64,000 nucleotides of DNA from an uncultured Prevotella sp. (GTDB taxonomy: Bacteria > Bacteroidota > Bacteroidia > Bacteroidales > Bacteroidaceae). The notes beneath the pieces were generated by a model. That model had not been told where the DNA came from and did not search any database. It saw only the letters and a list, made by a program, of their open reading frames with translations. Of this stretch, positions 63,227 to 64,000 are shown piece by piece. The translations under genes were made by a program, and so were the position numbers. The stretch covers positions 124,001-188,000 of the forward strand of contig CAAGKM010000006.1 of the NCBI GenBank assembly GCA_900770395.1, in the 5' to 3' direction. The stretch's first letter is position 1, and each line of letters begins with the position of its first letter.

Positions 63227-64000
63227 TTATTGAATACCCTCGGCACGCAGTTTCTGCTGCCATTTCCATGCTGTTGCGAGAGTGTCCTCAAGGCTTGTCT
63301 CAGCTTTCCAGCCGAGCACATTGTTTGCTTTCTCCGGATTTGCCCACACCTGCTCGATGTCTCCTGCGCGGCGTGGCGCGAATGTCCAGTTGAGCTTCAC
63401 GCCTGTCACTTTCTCGAAGGCGTCTACAATCTCTTTGGTGCTCACTCCCTTGCCGGTGCCCACGTTGAACACCTCAAGAGCGTCGCTGTCGGTGTCGAGC
63501 ACACGCTCCATAGCCTTTACGTGAGCCTTTGCAAGATCCACCACATATATATAATCGCGTATGCAAGTGCCGTCGGGGGTGTTGTAGTCGTTGCCAAACA
63601 CCTTCAGCTGCTCGCGTATTCCGATTGCTGTCTGTGTTACGTATGGTATGAGGTTCATCGGCACTCCGTTGGGCATCTCGCCGATTATTGCCGTGGGGTG
63701 TGAGCCGATGGGGTTGAAATAGCGCAGCAATATCGCTTTGATGGGGCTGCCGCTCTTTATGGTGTCGCGGATAATCTCCTCGTTCACCTGCTTGGTGTTG
63801 CCGTATGGGCTTTCTGCCGGCTTAATGGGAGCATCCTCGGTAACTGGCAGATACTGTGGGTCGGGCTGACCGTACACTGTGCAGCTGCTTGAGAAGATAA
63901 TTCCCTTGACATTGTGCTTGGGCATCAGCTCCAGCAGGTTGATGAGGCTCACAAAGTTGTTGCGGTAGTATTTCAGAGGTTTCTCAACACTCTCGCCTAC
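63227..64000 (-). CDS. galE: UDP-glucose 4-epimerase, C-terminal part (5' end outside window)
   Basis: The frame is open to the window end at 64000, so the N-terminal NAD-binding Gly motif is missing only because of truncation. Visible are SSSCTVYG (catalytic Ser/Thr region), SPYGNTK with the YxxxK pair, LRYFNPIGSHPT, RDYIYVVDLAKAH and FNVGTGKGVS, all GalE. It interconverts UDP-glucose and UDP-galactose. Confidence 0.96.
   Translation of the reverse strand, partial: VGESVEKPLKYYRNNFVSLINLLELMPKHNVKGIIFSSSCTVYGQPDPQYLPVTEDAPIKPAESPYGNTKQVNEEIIRDTIKSGSPIKAILLRYFNPIGSHPTAIIGEMPNGVPMNLIPYVTQTAIGIREQLKVFGNDYNTPDGTCIRDYIYVVDLAKAHVKAMERVLDTDSDALEVFNVGTGKGVSTKEIVDAFEKVTGVKLNWTFAPRRAGDIEQVWANPEKANNVLGWKAETSLEDTLATAWKWQQKLRAEGIQ

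Overview
The window looks like chromosomal core DNA of a gut or oral Bacteroidales, most likely Prevotellaceae (Prevotella/Segatella-type). Four things support this. Many genes are preceded by the Bacteroidota promoter, TTTG then 19-20 bp then TAnnTTTG. There is a SusC/SusD locus under an ECF sigma/FecR pair. Type IX secretion parts (PorD, PorE) occur together with secreted proteins carrying a matching C-terminal tail. The 1457-residue BspA-like leucine-rich-repeat protein and the gene orders trpBEGDCFA and dnaN-exonuclease-coaBC-porD fit as well. The species assignment is inference.

Layout: 1-9.6 kb is housekeeping: the 3' end of clpB, a SPOR lipoprotein, ruvX, def, a TPR protein, thrS with a nitroreductase, and infC-rpmI-rplT. 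9.6-21.2 kb is an envelope uptake locus. A leftward sigma/anti-sigma pair faces a rightward operon of SusC (with an STN signalling domain), SusD, a DUF4843 lipoprotein and a PKD-like lipoprotein, followed by two secreted thioredoxin-fold proteins. 21.5-28.6 kb carries PorE, an RsmF-type rRNA methylase with an in-frame repeat insertion, a third TlpA-like protein and a GH5 endoglucanase. 28.6-35.1 kb holds a degenerate protease-TPR protein and the BspA-like protein, both leftward. 35.3-35.9 kb is repeat-rich and non-coding. 35.9-42.8 kb is the leftward trp operon, headed by an attenuator whose leader peptide has three consecutive Trp codons. 43.3-49.3 kb has a ZIP transporter, hemW, an EF-G paralog with altered GTPase motifs, an OmpA-like porin and tRNA-Ser(GGA). 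49.4-58.8 kb has porD-coaBC-exonuclease-dnaN, a DUF3127 protein with an SSB-like tail, rpsA, a SulP transporter and a small outer-membrane barrel. 58.9-64 kb has a FeoA-FeoB fusion, a structured RNA with its own promoter and terminator-like end, ribE, and a truncated galE.

The most unusual content is non-coding. A structured RNA at about 62177-62426 sits directly before ribE and does not resemble the FMN riboswitch. A 362-bp repeat occurs twice in opposite orientation (42942-43304 and 61675-62036), each copy carrying five 22-bp units. A 21-bp array at 35298-35549 has changing half-sites but often keeps its dyad symmetry, and concentric palindromes follow it at 35554-35904. A 46-bp near-perfect dyad touches the promoter of the SPOR lipoprotein. 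Arrays with a 21-22 bp period, two helical turns, recur at several unrelated intergenic sites.

The protein-level oddities are: ClpB lacking about 20 residues in its second AAA+ domain; a protease domain with Ala in place of the catalytic His and Ser; EF-G2 with Ser in place of the catalytic His; CoaBC with changed decarboxylase motifs; and a four-copy Cys-rich repeat inside an rRNA methylase. All calls come from reading the sequence; no database search or folding program was run.
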